The notes: generated by a model not told the origin, from the letters alone. A stretch of 64,000 nt of DNA from Blautia_A ammoniilytica (GCF_025566965.1 NZ_JAOQJL010000001.1:179958-243957), one strand, 5' to 3'; numbered from the stretch's first letter, positions 50,684 to 60,132 are shown. Program-made: numbers and translations.

Positions 50684-51385
50684 ATGCAGTTGTCTTTACG
50701 TTTGGCTGCCATCAGTAAAATGGTGCATGGCGGCAACCGGCTGGTAGATGTGGGATGTGATCATGGATATCTGCCGGTGTACCTGGTTTTGAATAAAAAG
50801 ATCCCTTCTGCGATCGCCATGGACGTGAGAAAAGGCCCGTTGCTTCGGGCAAAGGAGCATGTGCAGCAGTACGGGGTTTCAGATTACATAGAACTTCGTC
50901 TTTCTGATGGCTTGTCTGCACTAAAGGCCGGAGAGGGAGATACCTTGGTGATCGCAGGGATGGGAGGTCCTTTGATGGAACGGATCCTGACAGAGGGAAA
51001 ACAGGTGCTTGATTCTTTCCAGGAGCTGATCCTGCAGCCTCAGTCGGATGTGTGTCATTTCCGGCATTTTATCCGGGAACAGGGCTGGGAGATCCGGGAA
51101 GAGGAGCTGATCCTTGAGGATGGCAAATTTTATCCTATGATGCGTGTGACCAGGAGCATAGAAGGATGTGTTCCTTGGACAAGGGAAGAAGAGGCCTTTG
51201 GTAAATTTCTTTTAGAAGCCAGGCATCCGGTGCTTAAGTTATATTTGCAAAGAGAGCTTGGGATCCGTAAGAAGATCCTGGAGAAGCTGGTGGATGCAGG
51301 AGAAGGCGCCAGGGAGCGAAAAGCAGAGGTAGAGGAGGAAAAGCAGCTTTTAATGGCTGCGCTTACAAGATATGAAAGCAAGTGA
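50684..51385 (+). CDS. trmK: tRNA (adenine(22)-N1)-methyltransferase
   Basis: SAM-dependent enzyme that methylates A22 in the D-loop of bacterial tRNAs. The 233 residues hold a Rossmann-like domain with LRLAAISKMVHGGNRLVDVG followed by CDHGYLPVYL, MDVRKGPLLRAKEHV, and the catalytic-type motif LVIAGMGGPLMERIL, followed by ELILQPQSDV and a C-terminal coiled helix region. AGGAG is 6 bases before the ATG. The gene overlaps nif3 by 14 bp, and the order rpoD-trmK-nif3 is standard in Firmicutes. Confidence 0.94.
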   Translation: MQLSLRLAAISKMVHGGNRLVDVGCDHGYLPVYLVLNKKIPSAIAMDVRKGPLLRAKEHVQQYGVSDYIELRLSDGLSALKAGEGDTLVIAGMGGPLMERILTEGKQVLDSFQELILQPQSDVCHFRHFIREQGWEIREEELILEDGKFYPMMRVTRSIEGCVPWTREEEAFGKFLLEARHPVLKLYLQRELGIRKKILEKLVDAGEGARERKAEVEEEKQLLMAALTRYESK

Positions 51386-52163
51386 ACTGACGGACTGGCT
51401 GGAGAAGGAGTTTCCTTCTTCGGCAGCAGAGGACTGGGATAATGTAGGACTTTTGGTGGGAGATGACCAGAAAGAAATTTCGCATATTTTTCTTGCGCTG
51501 GATCTTACAGACCGCGTGCTGGAGGAAGCTGTTTCCTGCGGTGCAGATATGATCATTACTCATCATCCTATGATCTTTTCAGGCCTGAAAAAGATCAATA
51601 CCCATGATTTTACAGGCAGAAAGGTGATCCGGCTGATCCAGGAGGATATTCCTTATTATGCTATGCATACAAATTATGATATTCTTGGAATGGCAGATCT
51701 AAGTGCAGAATATATTGGTATTTCACAGACCAGCGTTTTGTCTGTGACAGAGGACGGCTTGGATGGAACACAGGGATTTGGAAGAGCAGGCAATCTTCCA
51801 AAAGAGATGAGCCTTGGAGAATACGCAGGTTTTATCAAAACATCTTTAAAGCTAAAGGATGTGAGAGTGTACGGAGATCTAAACATGCCTGTAAAGAGGG
51901 CTGCTGTTTGCACAGGATCCGGAAAAAGCATGATTTCGGATGCACTGGCAGCAGGAGCAGATGTGTATGTGACTGGAGATATTGATCATCATTCAGGGAT
52001 TGATGCATTGCAGGCTGGTTTGGCAGTGATCGATGCAGGTCATTATGGTACAGAGTACATTTTCATGGATGCCATGAAAAAAAGAATACAGGAAGTATTT
52101 GACGGGCTGAAGGTAACATGTGCAAAGGTTCAGTGTCCCTATACCCTGATGGCAGATTTGTGA
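51372..52163 (+). CDS. Nif3-like dinuclear metal center protein
   Basis: Member of the Nif3/DUF34 family, also annotated as GTP cyclohydrolase I type 2 homologue; its physiological reaction is unsettled. The 263 residues have AEDWDNVGLLVGDDQKEI near the N-terminus, ALDLTDRVLEEAVSCGADMI, the metal ligands in ITHHPMIFSGLKKI, YAMHTNYDI, and the second site VTGDIDHHSGIDA with DAGHYGTEYIFMDAM. It starts inside trmK, so translation of the two is coupled. The protein lacks the PII-like insert of longer family members. Confidence 0.92.
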   Translation: MKASELTDWLEKEFPSSAAEDWDNVGLLVGDDQKEISHIFLALDLTDRVLEEAVSCGADMIITHHPMIFSGLKKINTHDFTGRKVIRLIQEDIPYYAMHTNYDILGMADLSAEYIGISQTSVLSVTEDGLDGTQGFGRAGNLPKEMSLGEYAGFIKTSLKLKDVRVYGDLNMPVKRAAVCTGSGKSMISDALAAGADVYVTGDIDHHSGIDALQAGLAVIDAGHYGTEYIFMDAMKKRIQEVFDGLKVTCAKVQCPYTLMADL

Positions 52164-52199
52164 TACCATCAGCATGCCATAGAAATGGAGGTGCTATAC

Positions 52200-53861
52200 A
52201 TGGAAACAGTAAAAGTAACCATAAACGAAACCGTAAAGGAATATCCAAAGGGAATTTCCTATATGGATATTGTTAAAGAATACCCGGCAGATGAGAAAGC
52301 ACCTGTGATCCTTGTAGTTTCAAATGGAAAACTGAAAGAGCTTCACAAAAAAGTAAACAGGGACTGCACCCTGCGCTTTGTCACAACCAGAGAAAATATC
52401 GGGAACCATGCATACAGGCGCAGTGCCTGTATGATCTTTCTGAAAGCAGTTTATGATGTGGCCGGCAAAGAAAATATAAAAAAGGCAGTGCTTCATTATT
52501 CCATTGGAGCAGGCTATTATTTTACCATTTCCGGCAAGCAGCAGGCGGATCAGCAGTTTCTGGATCAGGTAAAAGCACGGATGCATCAGCTTGTTGATGC
52601 AAAGATCCCGATCATGAAAAGAAGCGTTGGGACAGATGAGGCCATTGAATTATTTCACAAACATGGCATGTATGATAAAGAGAAATTGTTCCGATATCGT
52701 CGTGTATCCAAGGTGAATATCTACAGTATTGAAAATTTTGAAGATTATTATTACGGTTTTATGGCATGCAATACTGGATATATACAGTATTTTGACCTGG
52801 TTTTATATAAGGATGGCATCGTTCTTATGCTTCCGGAAGCACAGGCTCCAGATCAGATCCCAGAGTTTGTACCTAAAGATAAGCTTTTTCAGGTGCAGAA
52901 GATTTCCGAGGAATGGGGAGACCGGCTGGATATTTCCACTGTTGGGGAACTGAATGACCAGATTGTTGTTAAAGGTCTGCGTCAGATCCTTTTGATCCAG
53001 GAGGCGCTGCAGGAGTCTAAGATTTCTGAGATCGCCAGGCAGATCGTCACTGCCGGAGATAAGAAGTTTGTAATGATCGCCGGACCTTCTTCTTCCGGCA
53101 AGACCACCTTTTCCCACAGGCTTTCCATACAGCTTTCTGCACATGGGCTGAATCCTCATCCCATTGCTGTAGATAATTATTTTGTAAACAGAGAGGATAC
53201 TCCTGTAGATGAATACGGGGAAAAGAATTATGAATGTCTGGAAGCCCTTGATGTAGAGCAGTTTAACAAAGATATGCTTGCATTGCTTGCGGGAAAACGG
53301 GTAGAAATGCCTGTATTCAATTTCAAAACAGGGCAGAGAGAGTATAAAGGGGACTATCTGCAGCTGGGGAAAGGGGATATTCTGGTGATTGAGGGGATTC
53401 ATGGATTAAATGACAGGTTAAGCTATGCACTTCCATCAGAAAGCAAGTTTAAGATCTATATCAGTGCACTGACTCAGTTGAATGTGGATGAGCACAATCG
53501 GATCGCCACCACTGACGGACGTCTGATCCGAAGGATCGTTCGGGATGCAAGAACCCGAGGTACTTCTGCAAAGGAGACCATTGCCAGATGGCCCTCTGTG
53601 CGAAGAGGAGAGGAGCAGAATATTTTTCCGTTCCAGGAAGGGGCGGATGTTATGTTTAACTCTGCTCTGATCTATGAACTGGCATGTCTGAAAGTTTATG
53701 CAGAGCCTCTTCTATTTGGCATTAAGAAAGGGGAGCCGGAGTACTTGGAAGCCAACCGTTTGTTGAAGTTCCTGGACTATTTTGTGGCAGTGCCCAGTGA
53801 AGAAATCCCCAACAATTCCATACTCAGGGAGTTTATTGGCGGCAGCTGTTTTAATGTGTAA
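52200..53861 (+). CDS. Nucleoside (uridine-type) kinase fused to TGS/SAD domain
   Basis: Two-part protein. Residues 1-200 resemble the N-terminus of threonyl-tRNA synthetase: a TGS-like VKVTINETVKEYPKGISYMD, then the second additional domain with FKHGMYDKEKLFRY-like sequence. Residues about 285-553 form a P-loop kinase of the uridine kinase type, with Walker A IAGPSSSGKTTFSHRLSIQL, HPIAVDNYFVNREDTPVDE, FNFKTGQREYKG and LVIEGIHGLNDRLS. It probably phosphorylates a nucleoside; the use of the TGS part is unknown. ATG at 52200 follows GGAGG at 52186-52190. The fusion is common in clostridia. Confidence 0.88.
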   Translation: METVKVTINETVKEYPKGISYMDIVKEYPADEKAPVILVVSNGKLKELHKKVNRDCTLRFVTTRENIGNHAYRRSACMIFLKAVYDVAGKENIKKAVLHYSIGAGYYFTISGKQQADQQFLDQVKARMHQLVDAKIPIMKRSVGTDEAIELFHKHGMYDKEKLFRYRRVSKVNIYSIENFEDYYYGFMACNTGYIQYFDLVLYKDGIVLMLPEAQAPDQIPEFVPKDKLFQVQKISEEWGDRLDISTVGELNDQIVVKGLRQILLIQEALQESKISEIARQIVTAGDKKFVMIAGPSSSGKTTFSHRLSIQLSAHGLNPHPIAVDNYFVNREDTPVDEYGEKNYECLEALDVEQFNKDMLALLAGKRVEMPVFNFKTGQREYKGDYLQLGKGDILVIEGIHGLNDRLSYALPSESKFKIYISALTQLNVDEHNRIATTDGRLIRRIVRDARTRGTSAKETIARWPSVRRGEEQNIFPFQEGADVMFNSALIYELACLKVYAEPLLFGIKKGEPEYLEANRLLKFLDYFVAVPSEEIPNNSILREFIGGSCFNV

Positions 53862-53873
53862 GTGATTTTGGGC

Positions 53874-53902
53874 TTTACACATAGAAAAAACCATGCTAGA
53901 AT
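53874..53902 (+). promoter_or_regulatory. rnpB promoter
   Basis: TTTACA at 53874-53879, 17-bp spacer, TAGAAT at 53897-53902; start expected near 53909. Confidence 0.8.
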
Positions 53903-53909
53903 AGCATTT

Positions 53910-54258
53910 GCGTAAGCAGACCAGGTAATCGCGGCTGGACAGACGAAAGGGTTCAGACGAGGAAAGTCCGGGCTTCACAGGGCAGGATGCCGGATAACGT
54001 CCGGTGGAGGCAACTCCCAGACCAGTGCAACAGAAATAAACCGCCGGTTTTCCGGTAAGGGTGGAAAGGCAGTGTAAGAGACTACCGCCGGCCTGGTAAC
54101 AGGACGGGCACATGTAAACTCCATTTGAAGCAAGGCCGAGAAGAAAGCGATACGGCTGCCCGTCGTGCTTTCAGGTGGGCCGCTTGAGCCATTCGGTAAC
54201 GGATGGCCTAGATAGATGATTACCCAAGACATAACCCGGCTTATAGGTTTACTTACGC
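53910..54258 (+). ncRNA. rnpB: RNase P RNA, bacterial class A
   Basis: Catalytic RNA that matures tRNA 5' ends. The outer helix P1 pairs GCGTAAG (53910) with CTTACGC (to 54258). Conserved core blocks are GAGGAAAGTCCGGGC (53959), ACAGAAATAAACCGCC (54029), GGTAAGGGTGGAAAGGC, GTAAGAGACTACCG, and the 3' ATAGATGATTACC with ACATAACCCGGCTTATAG. Length of about 349 bases and the order of blocks fit class A. Confidence 0.96.
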
Positions 54259-54288
54259 AGTAAAATAACAAATTATTTTTTATAAATA

Positions 54289-54330
54289 GCAGCAGCCCCG
54301 GATCCATGGACCCGAGGCTGTAGTTTTGTT
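54289..54330. terminator. Shared terminator of rnpB and pyrBI
   Basis: CAGCCCCGGATCC and GGACCCGAGGCTG arms form a long imperfect hairpin, with a T-rich stretch after it on the plus strand and an AT-rich run on the minus strand, between convergent transcripts. Confidence 0.75.
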
Positions 54331-54344
54331 TTATGGAAATCATC

Positions 54345-54782
54345 TTATTTATTTCTGTGTCCGGAATATTTCTCTTCACAGTATTTGCAGCGGTAGACCT
54401 CTTTTTCTTCATCAGCCAGTACAAATACCTGGTCAAGCCCCTGCTCGATAGAAGTAATGCAGCGGGGATTCTTACAGCGGATCACATTTACTACCTGCTT
54501 TGGAAGACGAAGCTCTTTTTTCTGAACAATCTTCTCATCTTTAATGATATTAACTGTAATATTGTGGTCAATAAAACCAAGAATATCAAGGTCAAGCTTC
54601 TCGATAGGGCATTCAACCTTGATGATGTCCTTTTTGCCCATTTTGTTACTGCGGGCATTCTTGATAATCGCTACTGTACAGTCAAGCTTGTCAAGCTTCA
54701 GGTCATGGTAGATGGTCATTGCCTTTCCTGCTTTGATATGGTCTAATACGTAACCTTCACGAAGTGCACCTACATTTAACAT
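54345..54782 (-). CDS. pyrI: Aspartate carbamoyltransferase regulatory subunit
   Basis: Zinc-containing regulatory chain that binds nucleotides and transmits CTP/ATP control to PyrB. The 145 residues include VGALREGYVLDHIKAGKAMT, GKKDIIKVECPIEKLDLDIL near the middle, and a C-terminal zinc site with CKNPRCITSIEQG and YRCKYCEEKYSG, giving four cysteines. The gene overlaps the end of pyrB by 7 bp, so the two are translated together. A separate regulatory chain suggests an E. coli-type holoenzyme, as found in many clostridia. Confidence 0.94.
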   Translation of the reverse strand: MLNVGALREGYVLDHIKAGKAMTIYHDLKLDKLDCTVAIIKNARSNKMGKKDIIKVECPIEKLDLDILGFIDHNITVNIIKDEKIVQKKELRLPKQVVNVIRCKNPRCITSIEQGLDQVFVLADEEKEVYRCKYCEEKYSGHRNK

Positions 54783-55699
54783 GGTAATTCTACCTCCAGT
54801 AATGTGAGAATCAGAGCCATGCGGACATAAACGCCGTACTGGACCTGTTTGAAATAAGCTGCTCTTGGATCGGAGTCAACCTCCACTGCGATCTCATTTA
54901 CTCGTGGAAGAGGATGAAGTATGTACATATCTTCTTTGGCAAGCTCCAGCTTTGCCTTGTCCAGAATATAGAAGTCTTTCATGCGTACATAATCTTCTTC
55001 GTTGAAGAAACGCTCCTTCTGCACACGGGTCATGTACAGGATATCCAGTGCAGGAATAGCTTCCTCCAGACGTTCTACCTCCTGGAACTCAATGTTATTT
55101 CGCTTCAGAACATCTTCGCGGATATAGCTGGGGATCCGCAGCTCTTCTGGGGAGATCAGGATAAATCTGACATTTTTGTAACGTACCAGTGCTTCAATAA
55201 GAGAGTGTACAGTACGTCCGAATTTCAGATCCCCACACAGACCGATGGTAAGGTTGTCAAGACGTCCATGAAGGGAACGAATGGTAAGCAGGTCAGTTAA
55301 TGTCTGAGTGGGATGCTGATGACCGCCATCACCGGCGTTGATCACAGGAATGTTAGATGCAAGAGAAGCAACAAGAGGAGCTCCCTCTTTAGGATGGCGC
55401 ATCGCACAAATATCTGCATAACAGGAAACAACCCTGATAGTATCAGCAACACTTTCTCCCTTGGATGCGGAACTGGAATCAGCAGATGAGAAACCAAGGA
55501 CCTTGCCGCCAAGATTCATCATGGCTGCTTCAAAGCTTAATCGTGTACGTGTGCTTGGCTCATAAAAAAGAGTGGCAAGACGCTTGTCATCACACAGATG
55601 TGCATATTTCTTAGGATCCTTCTCAATATCGCTGGCCAGATCCAGAATTTTTTCAAGTTCTTCGGTGGACAGATCCAGCGGACTCATTAAATGTCTCAT
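54776..55699 (-). CDS. pyrB: Aspartate carbamoyltransferase catalytic subunit
   Basis: Condenses carbamoyl phosphate and aspartate in pyrimidine synthesis. From the ATG at 55699, with GGAGGT just upstream, it has 307 residues, the family length; a longer frame begins in the promoter region and is rejected. Motifs are FYEPSTRTRLSFEAAM for carbamoyl phosphate, VINAGDGGHQHPTQTLTDLL, LCGDLKFGRTVHSLIEAL, YMTRVQKERF for aspartate, and ILHPLPRVNEI. No PyrR-type attenuator was recognised in the short leader. Confidence 0.95.
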   Translation of the reverse strand: MRHLMSPLDLSTEELEKILDLASDIEKDPKKYAHLCDDKRLATLFYEPSTRTRLSFEAAMMNLGGKVLGFSSADSSSASKGESVADTIRVVSCYADICAMRHPKEGAPLVASLASNIPVINAGDGGHQHPTQTLTDLLTIRSLHGRLDNLTIGLCGDLKFGRTVHSLIEALVRYKNVRFILISPEELRIPSYIREDVLKRNNIEFQEVERLEEAIPALDILYMTRVQKERFFNEEDYVRMKDFYILDKAKLELAKEDMYILHPLPRVNEIAVEVDSDPRAAYFKQVQYGVYVRMALILTLLEVELPC

Positions 55700-55760
55700 T
55701 TCATACCTCCATGTATGATCGTGATTTGTAACAGGTTTTTTTCTAAAATCCTTTCGGTCT

Positions 55761-55789
55761 ATAATATAATACTTAGATGATTTTTTCAA
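55761..55789 (-). promoter_or_regulatory. pyrBI promoter
   Basis: Minus-strand TTGAAA (55789-55784), 17-bp spacer, TATTAT (55766-55761). It overlaps the last codons of the upstream membrane-protein gene. Confidence 0.6.
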
Positions 55790-56172
55790 GATGGTTTTGT
55801 AAGTATTTTTTCAAAGAGAAGACCTGTGATAAACCATAATGGGGCATAATCCAGACGGATCAGTCCTTTGTACTGAAGAGGAGCATCATTGTAATTCCAG
55901 GGGCACATATGAAAATGCTTCAGAATGCTGCCGCTGGTAAACTCTGTGAAGAAAATCCCTGCTGTATATACAAGACCTCTGCAGGCTGTTGGGATGCGGG
56001 AGATCCTTTGATAGACAATTGGGATTACAGAGGCACAGCCATAAATAGGAAACATCAGCAGGGAGGTTTTTCCTATCATAGTGGTTTCACCTTGTAAAAA
56101 TGCATGAAGGCCTGTCCAGAAAATTTCCAGGCACCAGCCTGTAAGCCCGCAAAGAATAAAATTTTTTTTCAT
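55786..56172 (-). CDS. Small membrane protein, putative ABC transporter permease family (CmpB-like)
   Basis: A 128-residue protein with about four transmembrane segments, matching in pattern the PF06541-type family annotated as putative ABC transporter permease. Visible traits are CGLTGWCLEIFWTGLHAFLQ near the N-terminus, LLMFPIYGCAS, GIFFTEFTSGSILK, and the aromatic stretch CPWNYNDAPLQYKGLIRLDY followed by APLWFITGLLFE, which is the hallmark of the group. No ATPase or other transporter gene lies nearby, so the transporter name should not be taken as a function. ATG at 56172 is preferred over an upstream start at 56184. Confidence 0.75.
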   Translation of the reverse strand: MKKNFILCGLTGWCLEIFWTGLHAFLQGETTMIGKTSLLMFPIYGCASVIPIVYQRISRIPTACRGLVYTAGIFFTEFTSGSILKHFHMCPWNYNDAPLQYKGLIRLDYAPLWFITGLLFEKILTKPS

Positions 56173-56225
56173 ATGATCTGACACCTATTTTACAATTATT
56201 TTACATGAAACTAGTATTGCCTGCC

Positions 56226-56254
56226 TTGAAAAATTAATACGTGTAGGATATAAT
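56226..56254 (+). promoter_or_regulatory. Promoter of folC-pheA
   Basis: TTGAAA at 56226-56231 and TATAAT at 56249-56254, 17-bp spacer. The roughly 90-base leader contains an imperfect hairpin around CCTGCTTATACAGG. Confidence 0.8.
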
Positions 56255-56350
56255 AATATGAAAATCTGGCCCGTCCAATATCCATGCACCTGCTTATACA
56301 GGCGTGGCTGCTGTCCGGGACTTTTATAATACATTAGAGGAGCAGTAGAG

Positions 56351-57664
56351 ATGGACTATGGTGAAAGCCGTGCATATATTAAGGATGCAGAGAGATATGG
56401 AAGTGTTCTCGGCCTTGATAATATGTATGAGATGATGAAACGTCTTGGTAATCCCCAGGACAGCCTGAAGGTTATCCATGTGGCTGGTACCAACGGCAAA
56501 GGATCTGTTATTGCATATCTGTATTCTGTCCTTGGAAAGGCAGGATATCGTGTAGGACGCTATGTTTCCCCAACCCTTTATTCTTATCGTGAGCGTCTTG
56601 AGATCTGTGGGGAGAGAATTACCTGTGAAGAATTTGCGGAGTGTGTGACTGAGATTTCGGAAGTGATCCGGGAAATGACCAGGGAAGGCCTGCCTCATCC
56701 AACCCCTTTTGAAATTGAAACCGCTGCCGCTTTTTTATATTTTAAAAAAGAAAACTGTGATATTGTACTGCTAGAAGTAGGAATGGGCGGCGATCTGGAT
56801 GCGACCAACATCATTAAACGGCCGGTACTGTCCATAATTGTTTCCATCAGCATGGATCATATGGGATTTCTTGGCAGCACCCTGAGGGAAATCGCAGAGA
56901 AAAAAGCAGGGATCATCAAAAAAGGATGCCCTATGATCACCGTGAAACAAAAACCGGAGGCAGAGGCAGCACTTAAGGAAAGATGTAAAAAGATGGAGAT
57001 TCCTTTTGTGTATGCAGACAGCAGTGAGGCGCAGATCACGGAAGAAGGGATCTGGGGACAAAGCTTCTGGCTGAAGGGAGAGGAATACAGGATTTCCCTG
57101 GCAGGAGTTTATCAGAAAGAAAACAGTGTGCTTGCATTAAAAGCTTTGGAACTTTTGGAAGAGCTTGGTTATCCTACCAGTCTGAAGGAGAGAAAGGAAG
57201 GACTTCTGGCAGCTAGCTGGAAAGGCCGTTTTACAGTGATCCACAAGGATCCGCTGATGATCGTGGACGGGGCACATAATCCGGGAGCCGCTGATATGAT
57301 GGCAGAGACCATTCGGCATTACTTTATGAGGAAAAATGAAGGACAGAAGCTGATCTACATTATGGGCATGTTCAGAGATAAGGACTGCAGGAGTGTACTT
57401 TCCAAAACACTTCCATTTGCACAGCAAGTGTTTACCATTCAGACTCCGGACAATGAGAGGGCACTTCCCTCCGGTGAACTGGCGGATATGGCCAGGGAAT
57501 TTCATCCGGATGTAACAGCCTGTGATCATATTAGTGATGCAGTAGCACAGGCTTTTCAGGCAGCAGGACCAAAGGATGTGATCCTTGCATTTGGATCGTT
57601 GTCCTTTATCGGAGTTCTTACAGAGGCTGTAAAGCAATATAAGACAACGGAAAGAGGAAATTGA
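56351..57664 (+). CDS. folC: Folylpolyglutamate synthase/dihydrofolate synthase
   Basis: ATP-dependent Mur-ligase-like enzyme that adds glutamate to (dihydro)folates. The 437 residues have VIHVAGTNGKGSVIAYLYSV as P-loop near residue 40, VGRYVSPTLYSYRERLEICG, VLLEVGMGGDLDATNII, SIVSISMDHMGFLGSTLREI, KAGIIKKGCPMIT, and the C-terminal domain start MIVDGAHNPGAADMM. AGGAGCAG precedes the ATG. The stop codon touches the next gene region, so pheA is likely cotranslated. Confidence 0.94.
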   Translation: MDYGESRAYIKDAERYGSVLGLDNMYEMMKRLGNPQDSLKVIHVAGTNGKGSVIAYLYSVLGKAGYRVGRYVSPTLYSYRERLEICGERITCEEFAECVTEISEVIREMTREGLPHPTPFEIETAAAFLYFKKENCDIVLLEVGMGGDLDATNIIKRPVLSIIVSISMDHMGFLGSTLREIAEKKAGIIKKGCPMITVKQKPEAEAALKERCKKMEIPFVYADSSEAQITEEGIWGQSFWLKGEEYRISLAGVYQKENSVLALKALELLEELGYPTSLKERKEGLLAASWKGRFTVIHKDPLMIVDGAHNPGAADMMAETIRHYFMRKNEGQKLIYIMGMFRDKDCRSVLSKTLPFAQQVFTIQTPDNERALPSGELADMAREFHPDVTACDHISDAVAQAFQAAGPKDVILAFGSLSFIGVLTEAVKQYKTTERGN

Positions 57665-57672
57665 TAGAAAAT

Positions 57673-58803
57673 ATGACTGATTTACAACAATATCGTCATG
57701 AAATTGACAGGATAGACAATGAGATTGTACGCCTTTTTGAAGAAAGGATGGAAGTCTGCGAAAAGGTGGCTAGATATAAGATACAGACAGGCAAACAGGT
57801 ACTTGATCCGGAACGGGAGAAGATAAAGATAGATGGAGTAAAGGCAAAGGCACATACTTCCTTTAATGCAATGGGTACAGGAGAGCTGTTTAAGCTGATC
57901 ATGGCCATCAGCAGGAAGAGACAGTATCAGCTGCTTACCCAGAATGGCATTGGAGGCAGCAACGGTTTTGAACAGATCCAGGAGCTTCCAAGAGAAGGAG
58001 TAACTGTAGTGTTTCAGGGTGTGGAGGGAGCCTATAGTTACGGGGCAATGCGTGCTTACTTTAAAGAAAATATAAAGAGCTACCATGTGAAAACCTTTAA
58101 GGATGCAATGGAAGAGGTGTCAGAGGGCAGAGCAGATTATGCAGTCCTTCCTATCGAGAATTCCACAGCAGGGATTGTGGCAGATATTTATGATCTTCTG
58201 ATGGAATACCAGCTTTATATAGCAGGAGAGCAGATCATCCGGGTGGAGCATGTGCTTCTGGGACTGTCCAATGCACAGCTTGAAGATATACAGACGGTAT
58301 ATTCACACCCACAGGGACTTGCCCAGTGTAAGGCATTTTTAGATGAGCATCCTTGCTGGAAACAGGTGAAGGCTGGAAATACAGCGGCTTCAGCAAAGAA
58401 AGTCAGCGAAGAACAGTTGGTTTCCCAGGCTGCTATTGCCAGCCGTGAAGCGGGAGAGCTATTTGGACTGAAGGTGCTTGCCAAGAATGTGTGTAAGAAT
58501 GATGGGAATGCCACCAGATTTATTATTCTTGGAAGAAAGCCGGTGTATGTAAAGAACGCTTCCAGGATCAGCATCTGCTTTGAAGCTGAGCATGAAAGCG
58601 GTGCTCTGTACAATATGCTTTCTCATATTATATATAATGGGCTGAATATGACTAAGATCGAATCTAGGCCGATTCCGGACAAGAACTGGCAGTACCGGTT
58701 TTTTGTGGATTTTGACGGCAACCTTCAGGACAGCGCAGTGAAAAATGCATTGATGGGGATTCGTTCAGAAGCGAATATGCTGCGTATACTTGGAAATTAT
58801 TAA
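57673..58803 (+). CDS. pheA: Chorismate mutase/prephenate dehydratase (P-protein)
   Basis: Bifunctional enzyme of phenylalanine synthesis. From ATG at 57673 it has 376 residues. The AroQ chorismate mutase domain (about 1-85) has EIDRIDNEIVRLFEERMEVC; a prephenate dehydratase domain (about 105-285) has VFQGVEGAYSYGAMRAYF, YAVLPIENSTAGIVADIYDL, HPQGLAQCKAFL and NDGNATRFIILG. A C-terminal ACT domain has GALYNMLSHIIYNGLNMTKI and ESRPIP, the phenylalanine-sensing signatures. A TTG at 57661 overlapping the folC stop is an alternative start. Feedback inhibition by phenylalanine is expected from the ACT motifs. Confidence 0.94.
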   Translation: MTDLQQYRHEIDRIDNEIVRLFEERMEVCEKVARYKIQTGKQVLDPEREKIKIDGVKAKAHTSFNAMGTGELFKLIMAISRKRQYQLLTQNGIGGSNGFEQIQELPREGVTVVFQGVEGAYSYGAMRAYFKENIKSYHVKTFKDAMEEVSEGRADYAVLPIENSTAGIVADIYDLLMEYQLYIAGEQIIRVEHVLLGLSNAQLEDIQTVYSHPQGLAQCKAFLDEHPCWKQVKAGNTAASAKKVSEEQLVSQAAIASREAGELFGLKVLAKNVCKNDGNATRFIILGRKPVYVKNASRISICFEAEHESGALYNMLSHIIYNGLNMTKIESRPIPDKNWQYRFFVDFDGNLQDSAVKNALMGIRSEANMLRILGNY

Positions 58804-58818
58804 AAGAGGGATTTAAAA

Positions 58819-60132
58819 ATGGCAAGAATTGAGGAATGTATCCTTTACAGGGATTTTGAAAATGGTGAGATCTTAAAACAGATTACCTTTTTGATAGATA
58901 GATATGAACTGACAGGAGAAAAGGAATTTGAGGAAGAAAAAGATATTTTTTATAAAAGTGTAGGCGGTCTTGTGGAAATGGCCGGTATGTATGGCTTTTC
59001 CGGAAATCTCTGGCACAATTACCTTACTTTTCTTCTGGTAAATCATGAAAATGCATTTAGCACAGCCTGTGAGATTAGAGGTGCTGTGGAGGGCAGCATC
59101 AATCAGCTGGCACTTCATGATTTCCGGATTTTTAAAGAACTTTATGATTTTGACCTTCAGGTATTTGACCGGGTATTTCATACTACCTGCTGCCAAAGCC
59201 TTAAGGATTATGAGAATATTAACGGCAACAGTAAAATGTTTAATCAAAGGATCCGGGATCGAATCTGTGATATGAGCAAGACCCTTGCTGCAGCTGCAAC
59301 CACAGAAGAGTTTATGAAGGATATGGTGCAGTTTTACAAGGACTTTGGTGTTGGAAAGCTGGGGCTTCATAAGGCCTTCCGTATTGAGCATGTAGATGGG
59401 GAAGGGGCAAGGATCGTACCTATTACAAGGATTGCCCATGTGAAGCTTGAAGATCTGGTAGGCTACCAGATCCCTAAGCAGAAGCTGATCGAGAATACAG
59501 AAGCCTTTGTAAGAGGAAGAAAAGCCAACAACTGCCTTCTGTTTGGTGATGCAGGAACCGGCAAATCTTCCAGTATCAAAGGAATCCTGAACAAATATTA
59601 TGATGAGGGGCTTCGGATCATTGAGGTGTACAAGCACCAGTTTCAGGATCTGAATGATGTGATCGCCCAGATCAAGAATAGAAATTATAAATTTATTTTA
59701 TATATGGATGATCTTTCTTTTGAGGAATTTGAGATTGAATACAAATATCTGAAGGCAGTGATCGAGGGAGGCCTTGAGAAGAAGCCGGATAATATCCTGA
59801 TCTATGCAACCAGCAACCGCCGTCACCTTGTAAAAGAGAAATCAACGGATAAGCTGGAAATCGCACCGGATGACGATCTTCATTCCTCAGATACCGTACA
59901 GGAGAAGCTTTCTCTTGTATACAGGTTTGGGGTACGGATCTATTTCGGGGCTCCGGACAAAAAGGCATTCCAGAATATTGTAAGAGTTCTGGCCGAAAGG
60001 AATGGGGTGCATATGCCGGAAGACCAGCTTATGCTGGAGGCCAACAAATGGGAGCTTTCCCATGGAGGACTTACAGGGCGGACTGCGCAGCAGTTTATTG
60101 ATTATCTGCTTGGCAAACCTGTGGATGAATAA
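58819..60132 (+). CDS. DUF815-family AAA ATPase
   Basis: Cytoplasmic P-loop ATPase of the DUF815 family with unknown role. The 437 residues have an N-terminal helical part and the AAA core from about 225. Walker A is LLFGDAGTGKSSSIKGIL, Walker B is FILYMDDLSFEEFEIEYKYL, an ATSNRRHLVKE sensor motif follows, and SLVYRFGVRIYFGAPDKKAF carries an arginine-finger-like region. The family sequence GGLTGRTAQQFIDYL closes the protein. It follows pheA by 15 bp and precedes the polyphosphate genes by 81 bp, but no functional tie to either is known. Confidence 0.85.
   Translation: MARIEECILYRDFENGEILKQITFLIDRYELTGEKEFEEEKDIFYKSVGGLVEMAGMYGFSGNLWHNYLTFLLVNHENAFSTACEIRGAVEGSINQLALHDFRIFKELYDFDLQVFDRVFHTTCCQSLKDYENINGNSKMFNQRIRDRICDMSKTLAAAATTEEFMKDMVQFYKDFGVGKLGLHKAFRIEHVDGEGARIVPITRIAHVKLEDLVGYQIPKQKLIENTEAFVRGRKANNCLLFGDAGTGKSSSIKGILNKYYDEGLRIIEVYKHQFQDLNDVIAQIKNRNYKFILYMDDLSFEEFEIEYKYLKAVIEGGLEKKPDNILIYATSNRRHLVKEKSTDKLEIAPDDDLHSSDTVQEKLSLVYRFGVRIYFGAPDKKAFQNIVRVLAERNGVHMPEDQLMLEANKWELSHGGLTGRTAQQFIDYLLGKPVDE

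Noticed and set aside
55700..55789. Longer N-terminus for PyrB starting at 55789
   Set aside because: The added 30 codons cover the promoter and leader; the ATG at 55699 has GGAGGT and gives the family length.
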